From positions 1 through 25,237 of the IMG/VR virus record IMGVR_UViG_3300029787_000298: a DNA stretch of 25,237 nt; one strand, written 5' to 3'. A model generated the notes under the pieces. That model worked only from the letters and a program-made list of their open reading frames with translations, had not been told where the DNA came from and made no database searches. Position numbers and translations under genes: made by a program. This stretch comes from a virus. Positions 13,485-22,253 of the stretch are shown here, piece by piece; within the stretch, counting starts at the first letter, position 1; every line of letters begins with the position of its first letter.

Positions 13485-13874
13485 CTATTGTATAAAAAAT
13501 TTATATTCTTGTGATGCAGGTCTCATATTTGCCTCTATAATCAACTGAGGCAACATCATTTCAGACAACTCATCTACAGTCTGTGAAACAAAACCATTAG
13601 CATTTGCAGGAGCTTTTGGGAATCTAAAGACTTGTTGACCTCTAGAAATCATGGTAGCGTCTTCTCCATGTCCATCTATTAAAGATGCATATGGGGCGGT
13701 GTATTCGATTTCCATCCCAGTAGGGGTTTTTTTAATTGACCCTGATGCTTTTAGCTCTCCCGTTACCTGCGGGACTCTTGCTTGGGATTCTTCAAATACT
13801 TTATTAGCAAATGTTTCTATCAGTTCGTTAATGAACGCTGTAAAAGCTTCTGCTTGTGCATTAGACATTGCCAT
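13485..13874 (-). CDS. HK97 gp10-like head-tail joining protein
   Basis: A 129-residue protein of the HK97-gp10-like family, which forms part of the neck between head and tail or completes the tail end. The signature is SQARVPQVTGELKASGSIKK followed by TPTGMEIEYTAPYASLIDGH: an N-terminal helix, the VP--TG-L--S hairpin and the Y--PYA--I-(D/E) strand-helix. Length is typical. Two ATG codons (13872-13874 and two codons later) are possible; AAGGAG is nine bases before the first. An exact AGTATAATA motif is 21 bases upstream, so this gene begins its own transcript. Confidence 0.8.
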   Translation of the reverse strand: MAMSNAQAEAFTAFINELIETFANKVFEESQARVPQVTGELKASGSIKKTPTGMEIEYTAPYASLIDGHGEDATMISRGQQVFRFPKAPANANGFVSQTVDELSEMMLPQLIIEANMRPASQEYKFFIQ

Positions 13875-13894
13875 ATAATAAATCTCCTTGTACT

Positions 13895-13903
13895 TATTAT
13901 ACT
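13895..13903 (-). promoter_or_regulatory. AGTATAATA-type promoter for the gp10-like gene
   Basis: Exact minus-strand AGTATAATA, then AGTACAAGGAG, so the SD starts seven bases after TATAAT. Located in the 42-base gap after the phosphoesterase gene. Confidence 0.65.
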
Positions 13904-13916
13904 ATTTTAAACGTAA

Positions 13917-15275
13917 TTAACTAAAAGTTTTAGACCATACATCAGGTAGTATGTCATTAAATTGACCTTTACGAGAGTCATATCTATTTAGGTAAACAAT
14001 TTCCTTACCAATCTCGCCGTATTTAGGGTGATAATATAAAACTATTTGTCTTGGTTTGTTGATAGATTGTACTCTTTGCATAGCATATTCATCTCCACCC
14101 TTCATACAACCACAGATATGTACAGCTCCCGTTCCTATATCAACTTCGTCTACTCTATGAAAGTGCCCCATTAATGCTGAGTCAAATTTATCTGGTACAT
14201 TTTCTAAAGTATTATCTTGTAGTTGATGCATTTCATCTACTAATCCTTTTCTAAATGCCATAACATTTCGCATATTATTTACACCCCGACTGATTGCAGT
14301 GCCACTTCCACCACCATTAATAAAGTCTCCGTGTGCTAATAAGATGTCTCTGTTACATACTTTAATTGTAGTCATGAAAGACTTTGGAATATGGAACTCT
14401 ATGTTTTTTTGGTCTTGGCAGAACACAGATACCCATTGGTACAACATGTAATCCCAGTCCATGTACTTATCTTTCATAGGTGGTTTCCTAGTCATACGCC
14501 CATGGTTACCTACCACACATGCAACTCTGACTTTATCAAAGTGTGGAGCTATAAGCATTAGTGCTTGTGAAATAAGGTTAGCTCCTCTAATCATTTGCCC
14601 CATACAATGGTCATTATTAGTTCGTGCCAACTCTTCATGGATGTCTCCACTAATCATGTCACCTAACATAGGGATTATAAGCTCACCAACGTCTGCGGAA
14701 TTACGCCTAAGTTCTGCTAGTGTAATAATTTGATTTGCCCATCCGTATAATCTTTTATTAAATATATCAATGTTATAAGTATTTAACCCCAACATTTGTT
14801 CGCCTTCTACATTATCACCAATGTGAGTGTCTGTAAGAGGAGCAATCATAGACTGAGTGCTATTGCCTTTTATTTTGCCTGTGGGTTTTCGGCGTTTGTA
14901 TTTTTTTACTTCTTTATATGAAGGGGTAAATTTTTTAATTGAGTCTATTAAAAGGTTTTCTTTAGCATCTTTTTTGATAGCTGCTTCTGCAACTTTCTTC
15001 CAATATCTAGATTCTGCTTTATAAGTTTCTATCTTCTTAGCCAGTTTGATATGTGCTTCAGGTGTAAAGCCTGTTTGCATCTCTTCCATATCTTCTGCCT
15101 GTTGTTCATCAAGTAACTCTACTTCTCTATCGTACCACTTTTGTAATGTAGTTCTATGTACTGCTACACCCCATCTATCTTCTACCCATCTAGATAGAGC
15201 ACTCCATGTTGCTCCTGCCATTTTTCTTTTTACTATCTCTTCTTTTGCCTCTTCTGGTATGACGAATGTTGTCAT
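13917..15275 (-). CDS. calcineurin-like metallophosphoesterase with N-terminal HTH
   Basis: A 452-residue protein. Residues 5-50 look like a helix-turn-helix (IVKRKMAGATWSALSRWVED, then HRTTLQKWYD). Residues 75-135 are helical and basic. The catalytic domain follows with all metal-binding motifs in order: PLTDTH (D149, H151), MLGDMISG (205-206), VVGNHGRM (NH about 257-258), LLAHGDF and ALMGHFHRVDEV. Such enzymes hydrolyse phosphodiester or phosphomonoester bonds with two metal ions; phage members near the head genes may act on DNA or nucleotides. The SD AAAGGA lies eight to ten bases before the ATG. A DNA-binding N-terminus joined to a phosphoesterase suggests action on DNA. Confidence 0.88.
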   Translation of the reverse strand: MTTFVIPEEAKEEIVKRKMAGATWSALSRWVEDRWGVAVHRTTLQKWYDREVELLDEQQAEDMEEMQTGFTPEAHIKLAKKIETYKAESRYWKKVAEAAIKKDAKENLLIDSIKKFTPSYKEVKKYKRRKPTGKIKGNSTQSMIAPLTDTHIGDNVEGEQMLGLNTYNIDIFNKRLYGWANQIITLAELRRNSADVGELIIPMLGDMISGDIHEELARTNNDHCMGQMIRGANLISQALMLIAPHFDKVRVACVVGNHGRMTRKPPMKDKYMDWDYMLYQWVSVFCQDQKNIEFHIPKSFMTTIKVCNRDILLAHGDFINGGGSGTAISRGVNNMRNVMAFRKGLVDEMHQLQDNTLENVPDKFDSALMGHFHRVDEVDIGTGAVHICGCMKGGDEYAMQRVQSINKPRQIVLYYHPKYGEIGKEIVYLNRYDSRKGQFNDILPDVWSKTFS

Positions 15276-15296
15276 GTTATCTATCCTTTACTATTA

Positions 15297-15560
15297 TTAA
15301 TCTTCTGGATTAGGTGTCCTCCTGTTAGGTGGATTTCTATATCCTTGCGGGTCCGGTCTAGGGTTTCTCCTAGAACCATACGCTATTGTTCTTTTTCTGT
15401 TAGGTGGATTTTCCACTCTACCTTCTTTAGATTTTTTATAATGATTCAAAAAAGGCATGTTATTCAATTTAACTTTAACACCTTTTTTCTTACGTGTCAA
15501 GTCAGTTTCCATAAATTCTAAAAATTTATCTAAAATACTCATCTGATTAGTCTTCATCAT
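15297..15560 (-). CDS. small basic Pro/Arg/Asn-rich protein (87 aa)
   Basis: An 87-residue protein, helical and charged at the start (SILDKFLEFMETDLTRKKKG), then a disordered C-terminal half with the repeated phrase NPPNRKRT, RNPRPDPQGY, RNPPNRRTPNPED. At DNA level the phrase is a repeated CTGTTAGGTGGATTT (plus-strand reading) about 75 bases apart. Not recognised. The start overlaps the end of the gene upstream by 14 bases, with no clear SD, so translation is probably coupled; the ATG at codon 7 is an alternative. Confidence 0.6.
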   Translation of the reverse strand: MMKTNQMSILDKFLEFMETDLTRKKKGVKVKLNNMPFLNHYKKSKEGRVENPPNRKRTIAYGSRRNPRPDPQGYRNPPNRRTPNPED

Positions 15561-16203
15561 ATTCTACATTTTCAAAAAAATCAATTGAATCATCTTGCAT
15601 CATCTCTTGTGCTTTAGTAAGTTCCGATTCAATATAATCTCCCTTCTCTACTACTGTATCTTCTTTCTGAAGTTCTTTTCTTACATCATTTACTAACGTA
15701 ATAATTGATTTAGTCATATTCTTTTTTAGATAATCATCTAATTTTTTAACTCCACTTTTACCCTTTTTATTATTACCACTATATGTTGGGGTAAATACAG
15801 CAGGGTCACTAGCCACAGCGACAGTTCCAGAGAATTCTTTTGCTAATTTATCGACTGAGCTATCGTCTGTATCTCTAAACTTATCTAAGGCTTGGCTGTG
15901 TCCTGATAATGCTTTTAAATGTGATAAGGCTTTCTTATATTTTGCAACATCAATAGATTTAGATGTTTCTTCTAAATGATGTTTAGCAGCTGATTTATGG
16001 TATCTAGGGTTGGAATCTGTTTTCGGATGGTGTATAGCTTTTACTCCATTATCATAATAATAAACTGTCGAGCCGTCTGGTCTTACTTCTCTATCTTTAT
16101 AGTTATGGTCATCATATTGGTCAGGCTCTCCGGGTTTTTTAGGGAGAGCTGAGTTAGGTTTTGATTCGTATTTAGCATCTTTTTTAGAGAAATCTTTAGC
16201 CAT
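15547..16203 (-). CDS. hypothetical protein downstream of portal (218 aa)
   Basis: A charged 218-residue protein. It has an N-terminal hydrophilic part (KPGEPDQYDDHNYKDREVRP), a short beta-like STVYYYDNGVKAIHHP, a helical central part, and an acidic C-terminus. Unknown; context suggests a portal-associated or neck protein. I chose the ATG at 16201-16203, nine bases after AGGAGG; the ATG two codons upstream (16209) would leave only three bases. It overlaps the portal end by eight bases. The STVYYYDNG stretch resembles the NTLWFIENGV phrase near the portal C-terminus, though this may be chance. Confidence 0.72.
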   Translation of the reverse strand: MAKDFSKKDAKYESKPNSALPKKPGEPDQYDDHNYKDREVRPDGSTVYYYDNGVKAIHHPKTDSNPRYHKSAAKHHLEETSKSIDVAKYKKALSHLKALSGHSQALDKFRDTDDSSVDKLAKEFSGTVAVASDPAVFTPTYSGNNKKGKSGVKKLDDYLKKNMTKSIITLVNDVRKELQKEDTVVEKGDYIESELTKAQEMMQDDSIDFFENVEYDED

Positions 16204-18247
16204 CGTCATCTTCCTCCTCTACGTTGACCGGTTCATTCTTTCTTGAAGACCCATCACCTTTTTCATTTTGATACTGGTCTCCATAATATTTCTTACCCTC
16301 CATCCCCGAAAAAGCTGCTTTACTTATATCGGTTACACCATTAACTGTTAACTTTCCTGTATAATCTACACCATTTTCTATAAACCATAGTGTGTTACCA
16401 TCAGGGGATACCTCTTTAATTATAGGGTACATAAAACCTTGGTCAGCTAAACTATCTGTCCATGTGGATGTTTTAGTTAAACCATACATCCTATCTTCAA
16501 ATTTTTTCTCTCTAGCTTCTGCGTATTCTTCTATGTCCCGTTCTTCTAAAGGGGTCTTATCATTGTGGTCTGGGGTTCTACCCGCAGTCCTTCCTTGAAA
16601 TTTACCTTTACCTTTTGGAACTGCAGTATTCATATTAGCAAAAGGTTGTTGTAAAGGTTGACTTCTAACATCAGAGTTTAATACATTTTTTTCCAAACTC
16701 TTTTCAGTTTCTTCCCCTTCGCCTTCCTCTTGTGTTGCTTGACTTTCACCCTGCTCCATTTGAGCCGTAGCTTGAGCTTCCTGAATAGCTGCTTGTTGCT
16801 GCTGTTGGTCTAATTGTATAGCAGTCATCTCACCCTGCATTTGTGTATTAGGTACAGGTTCACCACTTATTATAAAGTCTACTTCCATTAAGTCTACCTT
16901 ATTATCCTTAAGTTCAACATCAAAGCCCATTTGAAGTAATTGATTAGCAATACCTGTTCTCTGTTGAGCATGTGATATTCTAGTCGCTTCTGCTTTTTCT
17001 TCAGGATTTGGTAATACTAATTTGTAATCAGTTACACCAAAATTATCTAATATAGCAGTAAATACTTTCTCCATGATTTGTCTTTGGTCTCTTTCTACTA
17101 CTCGACTCATCACAGTTAATTGTGTAGTTTGTTGAGAAAGCCCGCCAAAAGAATCAGGAGCACCTTGGAATACTGGTGATACACCATATATTGCAGATAC
17201 TCTTTCTCTTATTTCAGCTCTTACAGGTAAGTAATCCATCTCTTGTAAAGTGTGGAACATCCTAACCATGTCAACTCTACCTCTATTAGTCCTAGATGAT
17301 ACAGCAACCATTGGTATATAGTTAGGGTCTTGTCTTACTTTTGCAGCGATAGCTTCCCTTTCCCTTTTTAAGCTTTCAGGGTCATCTGTAGTTACCATAA
17401 CCATAGATGCAGGCATCTTTCTTTCAAAGAAATACCTATATAAGTTTCTATCCATACCTATAAGTGTGAGAGCTTTTTCAAATATTGTTAATACAGGAGA
17501 CCAACCATAAGTTTCTGTTGGATTAAATTTAGACAGATGCACCACTTCTGTATCTAAGAAGTAGTGAACCTCAGTCCTATATAGGTATCTGTACATTGCA
17601 GCTTGTTTTTCTTGTTCACAACCTTCTTCAGAACATTCTTCTGGTGATTCTGATATATGCTGTCTGTGTAAAGGGCAGAAGAAATGAGAGTTCTTAGGTA
17701 ATCCTGTCTCGTCTAGGTCATATTCTATTAATGCTGGATTAATTCTTCTAATTTCTGTCACCCTTGAATTTAATTTACCATCACCTGCATCGTAATATTC
17801 TTTAGCAAAATACAAAAATGCATCATCTACAGTATTTAAATCCCAATGAAACTGTCTTAATACTTCTTCAAGCCCTTGGTCAAAAAGGTTACAATCATCC
17901 ATAAAACTCTGTAGTCTTTTAATTTGAGACTTGTCAGGGTCGGTGACGGTAGGTTCAATTTTGATACCTCTTCTAAATACTTCCCCTGTAATATGCATTA
18001 TAGGGGCTCGTAATTCTTCACAGGTGTATGCTATTGTTTGTAAATCTTGTACAAGTTGTTTACGATACGCTAATTGATTTCGTATATAAGAATTTACTAT
18101 ATAATCTACACCAAATGTAGGTCCACTACCTGTTTCTCCAGCTGATTTACTTAACATTAATTCGTTAAATATTTCCATCTGAGAGCCTAATTGCCCCATT
18201 TGTTTTGCCATTTCAGGAACTTCTGGAAGATAATCTCCTAATTTCAT
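16196..18247 (-). CDS. portal protein
   Basis: A 683-residue portal, the dodecameric ring through which DNA enters and leaves the head. Family-type sequence is seen in VNSYIRNQLAYRKQLVQDLQ, AFLYFAKEYYD, IRRINPALIEYDLDETGLP, VHLSKFNPTETYGWSPVLT, a stem-like YRYFFERKMPASMVMV, then AIYGVSPVFQGAPDSFGGLS and QQTTQLTVMSRVVERDQRQI. Residues 191-210 form an unusual C-x2-H-x10-C-x4-C insertion in the wing region. After about residue 480 a Gln-rich helical segment and a polar C-terminal extension follow. Length is greater than the usual 450-550. It lies after the terminase block and has AAGGAA before the ATG. Confident on role, not on subfamily. Confidence 0.88.
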   Translation of the reverse strand: MKLGDYLPEVPEMAKQMGQLGSQMEIFNELMLSKSAGETGSGPTFGVDYIVNSYIRNQLAYRKQLVQDLQTIAYTCEELRAPIMHITGEVFRRGIKIEPTVTDPDKSQIKRLQSFMDDCNLFDQGLEEVLRQFHWDLNTVDDAFLYFAKEYYDAGDGKLNSRVTEIRRINPALIEYDLDETGLPKNSHFFCPLHRQHISESPEECSEEGCEQEKQAAMYRYLYRTEVHYFLDTEVVHLSKFNPTETYGWSPVLTIFEKALTLIGMDRNLYRYFFERKMPASMVMVTTDDPESLKREREAIAAKVRQDPNYIPMVAVSSRTNRGRVDMVRMFHTLQEMDYLPVRAEIRERVSAIYGVSPVFQGAPDSFGGLSQQTTQLTVMSRVVERDQRQIMEKVFTAILDNFGVTDYKLVLPNPEEKAEATRISHAQQRTGIANQLLQMGFDVELKDNKVDLMEVDFIISGEPVPNTQMQGEMTAIQLDQQQQQAAIQEAQATAQMEQGESQATQEEGEGEETEKSLEKNVLNSDVRSQPLQQPFANMNTAVPKGKGKFQGRTAGRTPDHNDKTPLEERDIEEYAEAREKKFEDRMYGLTKTSTWTDSLADQGFMYPIIKEVSPDGNTLWFIENGVDYTGKLTVNGVTDISKAAFSGMEGKKYYGDQYQNEKGDGSSRKNEPVNVEEEDDDG

Positions 18248-18249
18248 AC

Positions 18250-18666
18250 TTATTCCTTAGTTATTTCAACACTATCTATAGCTACTATCTTTGCTATGGT
18301 GTCTATTGCATGTTGTTTCAACCCTGCCTTTTCTTCGTGAGTAACTTGAACTGCAGGGGTAGTATCAAGTTGTAGTTGTAATTTACTATTTTCTTCTTTT
18401 AAATCTGTCACTTGGTCAGCCAAAGCTTCATTTTCTATCATAGCAGCATTTTGTAATACTCCCAATCTAGTAGCTTCTCTAACTAAAGCTAGAAATCCTC
18501 CTTCAGATAAAACAGTTACCGCCTCACTTGAGTCATCTATTTCATCTTCTGGGTTTAACTTTGTCAAATCCTCGTGCCAAGTATCAAGTATTCTCCAAGT
18601 ACCCGCACCATCTTTTTGTGCGACATACTGTTCTTGTCTATCTCTTAACATATTACCTATCGGCAT
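18250..18666 (-). CDS. small coiled-coil protein before portal (138 aa)
   Basis: A 138-residue protein. The N-terminal half (YVAQKDGAGTWRILDTWHED) may be a small globular part; residues about 75-105 form a coiled coil (IENEALADQVTDLKEENSKL). Not recognised. It is the first gene of the portal transcript: an exact AGTATAATA lies 18 bases upstream and AGGAG follows it. The stop is two bases before the portal start. A role in head assembly is inferred from position only. Confidence 0.7.
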   Translation of the reverse strand: MPIGNMLRDRQEQYVAQKDGAGTWRILDTWHEDLTKLNPEDEIDDSSEAVTVLSEGGFLALVREATRLGVLQNAAMIENEALADQVTDLKEENSKLQLQLDTTPAVQVTHEEKAGLKQHAIDTIAKIVAIDSVEITKE

Positions 18667-18683
18667 ATCTTTTCTCCTACTAT

Positions 18684-18692
18684 TATTATACT
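18684..18692 (-). promoter_or_regulatory. AGTATAATA-type promoter for the portal unit
   Basis: Exact minus-strand AGTATAATA then ATAGTAGGAG, with the SD six bases after TATAAT, in the 49-base gap behind the ribonucleotide reductase gene. Confidence 0.68.
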
Positions 18693-18715
18693 GTTTTTTT
18701 ATAAATTTGTGAATT

Positions 18716-20596
18716 TTATGCTATATGACAAGCACTCCACCCACAAGTCTTACATGTCTCACAACCAGATTCCATTACAACTTTAGCTGATTCACAACAA
18801 TCATAGTCTTCCTGAACAGCTATTTCTGGTGCATCAAAGAAACTAAGTTGTGGTTCAGACGTTTCTTTTTCTTCAGTTTTGTGTGCTGTTACCAACACTT
18901 CCTTGTCTCTACTACCAGCTCTGTAAACTGTAATTCCTTTGCATTTAGTCTTCCAAGCTAGCATATAAGTTGTATACACATCTTCTATTGTAGCATCATT
19001 TGCGAAGTTTATCGTCTTAGATATCCCAGAGTCGCAGTGTTCTTGGAAAGCTGCTTGCATTCCTACATGTGATTCAGGAGATATTTCAGGTGCTGTAGTG
19101 TAGATTTCTTTTATTTCTTCAGGTACTTCAGGTCTATCTTTTAATGAACCACCATCAGATAAGTATTCCATAAGGTCTTCTGAATAAAAACCCATCTTTT
19201 TAGCATCTTGTTCAAAGTATTTATTTACATAATAGAGTGTCTCCCCTTCTAATATGTTCATCTTTCTGTATGCTAAGGAGAACAATGGTTCTACACCACT
19301 AGATGCATCCGCAAACATAGAGATAGTTCCTGTAGGGGCTACAGTTAATCGACACGCGTTTCTATATTTTTCATCTTCGCCGTAATCACTGTTATCCCAT
19401 GCCGGGAAAGTTCCTCTTTCTTCTGCTAATGCTATAGAAGATTGGTCTGCATGAGTCTTTAAAAACCTCATTATATCAGAACCTATCTTTCTACCTTCTT
19501 TAGAATTATAAGGCACTCTTAATTGTGTGAGCATATCTGCAAATCCCATAATACCTAAACCAATTTTTCTTGTAGATTTAGTCATTTTTTCTATTTCAGG
19601 GGTTGCATACTTATTAGCATCTATTACATTGTCTAGGAATCTTGTAGCTGTTACAATTGTAGAACGTAATCCTTCCCAGTTAATGTAAGGTCTTACTTCT
19701 TTAGTGTATACAAACTTAGCTAAATTTATTGAACCTAAATTACAAGATTCATTTCCTAATAATGGTTGTTCACCACAAGGATTAGTAGCAATCATTTCGC
19801 CATATTCTTCTGTGACGTGATTATCTTTATTTACTTCATCTAAGAAAATCATACCCGGTTCACCATTTCTCCATGCACCATACACCATTTTGTCAAATAC
19901 TTCTTTTGCATTTAGTTCACCAACTACTTGTTTACTCTTTGGATTAATTAAAGGGTAATTAAGATTAGCTTCTACTGCTTTCATAAAGTTAGAATCTACA
20001 CCTACTGATATGTTGAAGTTGTGTATATCCCCCTCTACTTTTTTGCAGTCAATAAACTCTAATATATCTGGATGGTATACTGACATCACTGCCATGTTTG
20101 CACCATCTCTTTTACCGCCTTGAGTAATCATGGATGATACTCTAGATAGTGTTTGTAATACTTGTATTGGACCACATGCAATACCATGAGTTGTCTTTAT
20201 CTTATCACCTTTTGGGCGTAACTTACTCAAAGCAAAACCCGTACCTCCCCCAAACTTTTGTACCATAGCTATGTCGTGAGCTGCTTTCATAATGTCTTCC
20301 ATACTATCTTCTAAGGGTAGTACAAAACACGCAGACAACGTACCTTGTTCTGTGCCGGCATTCATGAGTGTCGGAGAGTTAGGTATAAAATTTAACTCTG
20401 TCATCATGTCATAAAATTCTTTTTCAGTAAGCTTTATATCAGCATCTGTTTTTCCATACAATTTTTCAGAAGAAGCTATCGCCTTAGCCACTCTTTTTAA
20501 TAATGCATTTGCATTTTCTTCAGGTTCTCCTGATTCGTCTTTTAGATAGTATCTTTTTGACGCAACTGTTTCTGCTTGTTGTGTTAATGTAACCAA
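18716..20596 (-). CDS. nrdJ: adenosylcobalamin-dependent ribonucleotide reductase (class II)
   Basis: A 626-residue enzyme that reduces ribonucleotides to deoxyribonucleotides for phage DNA synthesis, using vitamin B12 coenzyme. Motifs in order: RYYLKDESGE, IPNSPTLMNAG, LSACFVLPLEDS (C90), KFGGGTGFALSKLRPKGD, the catalytic NPCGE (N272, C274, E276), NESCNLGSINL (C285, redox partner of C90), APTGTISMFADASSG, and a C-terminal GC-x2-C-x2-CGWSAC tail that re-reduces the active site. I chose the TTG at 20594-20596 because AGGAGG stands six bases before it and the family sequence starts here; reading further upstream would run through the terminase gene in another frame. An AGTATAATA motif inside the terminase gene probably drives it. 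Its place between terminase and portal is unusual. Confidence 0.93.
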   Translation of the reverse strand: MVTLTQQAETVASKRYYLKDESGEPEENANALLKRVAKAIASSEKLYGKTDADIKLTEKEFYDMMTELNFIPNSPTLMNAGTEQGTLSACFVLPLEDSMEDIMKAAHDIAMVQKFGGGTGFALSKLRPKGDKIKTTHGIACGPIQVLQTLSRVSSMITQGGKRDGANMAVMSVYHPDILEFIDCKKVEGDIHNFNISVGVDSNFMKAVEANLNYPLINPKSKQVVGELNAKEVFDKMVYGAWRNGEPGMIFLDEVNKDNHVTEEYGEMIATNPCGEQPLLGNESCNLGSINLAKFVYTKEVRPYINWEGLRSTIVTATRFLDNVIDANKYATPEIEKMTKSTRKIGLGIMGFADMLTQLRVPYNSKEGRKIGSDIMRFLKTHADQSSIALAEERGTFPAWDNSDYGEDEKYRNACRLTVAPTGTISMFADASSGVEPLFSLAYRKMNILEGETLYYVNKYFEQDAKKMGFYSEDLMEYLSDGGSLKDRPEVPEEIKEIYTTAPEISPESHVGMQAAFQEHCDSGISKTINFANDATIEDVYTTYMLAWKTKCKGITVYRAGSRDKEVLVTAHKTEEKETSEPQLSFFDAPEIAVQEDYDCCESAKVVMESGCETCKTCGWSACHIA

Positions 20597-20606
20597 TGTA
20601 GTCCTC

Positions 20607-22253
20607 CTATAATTGTCCTCTATAATTGCAGTGTAAGCATAATTTTCTTTTTGGAATCCAGAATGCTGGATTGCATACATCTTCTGTACACAATGGATTG
20701 GGAGCACCTGATTCCGAAGAAGAATCGCTGTTATTATTATACTCATTTTTTGGGAAATCCAATAATGATTTTTGGCTATCTTTCGGTTTACCAACTGGTG
20801 GTTCCAATTCATTTGCAAATTCTTGCATACTTCCAATAGTTTGCATCCTAAATATACCAGTTTCGTAAGCCGCTTGTAAAGCCATAGCGATAGAAAAAAA
20901 CGCATCCCCGTGTCCCATCGGAGTTTCAGGAGCTTTTAATTCATTGTTCACAGACAGTATTTGTTGACGTTGCCTGTGGTCTTGAATTAAGAATAAGTTC
21001 CCAGAATGTACATACTCTTCAAAGATATGTGCCATATTATTCTTAGATTTTAAAGTAAATGCTAAAGGATACCATGTTCTATGTAATCCTCTATCTTCTA
21101 ACTCACCTCTAGTATTATCTATATATCCTTTGCTAAGTCCAAAGTTCTCAGCTACTTCATTAAGATAAACTATCTGTTCAGAATAATCCCAACCATCTAA
21201 CCACGACTGATGAATTTGTTCTATCCTCTCACCCTTTCTTCTGAATACAACTAAATGTGATGGGTGTCTTTTTTTACCCACATCAAATCCAGCAAAGATG
21301 TCTTCATCTTCTGCAAATGTATGTTTAAATGTAGTCGGTAGCGACCTCAAATTAGCATCCTCACATTTTTCTATGTCTTCTGAATCAAAGTATGCCTCAG
21401 TATTAAAGTGTGGCTGTAGTAAAAACTCCGATGCAAATGATTTAGGTTTAGCTTTTTGTTGTTCTAGTAACCATTCTTCACTATATAGTTCAGGCATAAG
21501 CACTCTTCGACCCGGTTCAGGGTCTAGTGCGGGCATCTTTCTTGTTACAAATCGGTCATCTTTTTCTAATATAGTAAGTAAATCTCCGGGCATCATGGGT
21601 GTACCAACAATTACTACTGGTACTCCCTTATTAGGTATGAATAAAGACTCTGTTAAAAAATGGTCTTCAATCTTAGACATTTGTCCTATGGCTAGTGGAC
21701 TCTCTGGGTCTTTTAATATATCATCAGCAATCAATGCTCCATTAACGTGCATACCTCTTTTGAAAGAGAACAACCCACCATGTAATATTTCTGCACTACC
21801 CCCGTTACCTGTGTCATATCTAAATGTAAAGTCTGCTTTAGGAGCTCTATTAGTCATCATCTCTTTTAAAAGAGGGTTTCTATTCACCTCTTTATTTATT
21901 TCAGATATGTGGTACTTTGCCATAGTATCACTGTAAGATAAATATAATATATTAGCACTACCTTGAATCTTTAAACTTCTCCAAATACTAAATGCATGCC
22001 CTAATATAGTAGATTTAAAATGTGCTCTTGGTAATATGGCTAAGTAGTTAAGACCATCTTCAATACACTTCTCAACTTCTTCAGTTAATTTACCTACATG
22101 CCATGCTTGAAAGTATTCTGGGTGCTCAAATCCTTGAGACCATATATCCCTAGTAAACTCCCAAAAACTACCTATCTTATATTTATTACTTTTTTCTAGT
22201 TTTTCTGCAAGTAGTTCAAAGGCTTTGTCATATGTTGTTAAATCATCACTCAT
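20607..22253 (-). CDS. terL: terminase large subunit
   Basis: A 548-residue packaging motor with ATPase and nuclease domains. Walker A-type loop LPRAHFKST (74-82, the R-x-x-F-K-S/T variant), Walker B ALIADD (173-178), the coupling motif VVIVGTPM (213-220), then the RNase H-like nuclease with FDVG (D324), GYIDN (D379) and GHGDAFFS (D450). It ends with a Ser/Asn-rich linker and a C522-x4-C527-x11-C539-x2-C542 tail that could bind zinc. The start overlaps the small terminase by eight bases, so the two are translationally coupled. The TAG stop overlaps the AGGAGG of the reductase gene. Confidence 0.93.
   Translation of the reverse strand: MSDDLTTYDKAFELLAEKLEKSNKYKIGSFWEFTRDIWSQGFEHPEYFQAWHVGKLTEEVEKCIEDGLNYLAILPRAHFKSTILGHAFSIWRSLKIQGSANILYLSYSDTMAKYHISEINKEVNRNPLLKEMMTNRAPKADFTFRYDTGNGGSAEILHGGLFSFKRGMHVNGALIADDILKDPESPLAIGQMSKIEDHFLTESLFIPNKGVPVVIVGTPMMPGDLLTILEKDDRFVTRKMPALDPEPGRRVLMPELYSEEWLLEQQKAKPKSFASEFLLQPHFNTEAYFDSEDIEKCEDANLRSLPTTFKHTFAEDEDIFAGFDVGKKRHPSHLVVFRRKGERIEQIHQSWLDGWDYSEQIVYLNEVAENFGLSKGYIDNTRGELEDRGLHRTWYPLAFTLKSKNNMAHIFEEYVHSGNLFLIQDHRQRQQILSVNNELKAPETPMGHGDAFFSIAMALQAAYETGIFRMQTIGSMQEFANELEPPVGKPKDSQKSLLDFPKNEYNNNSDSSSESGAPNPLCTEDVCNPAFWIPKRKLCLHCNYRGQL
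20735..20743 (-). promoter_or_regulatory. AGTATAATA-type promoter inside terminase gene, for the reductase
   Basis: Exact minus-strand AGTATAATA followed by ATAACAG, in the part of the terminase gene that encodes an Asn/Ser-rich linker (NEYNNNSDSSSES). It lies 139 bases before the TTG start of the ribonucleotide reductase. The coding context (Glu-Tyr-Asn-Asn) could produce such a string by chance, hence moderate confidence. Confidence 0.5.

Noticed and set aside
20597-20905. Upstream extension of the ribonucleotide reductase by 103 codons
   Set aside because: The extra residues are not like any reductase, they run in another frame through the terminase gene, and a TTG with perfect AGGAGG stands at 20596.
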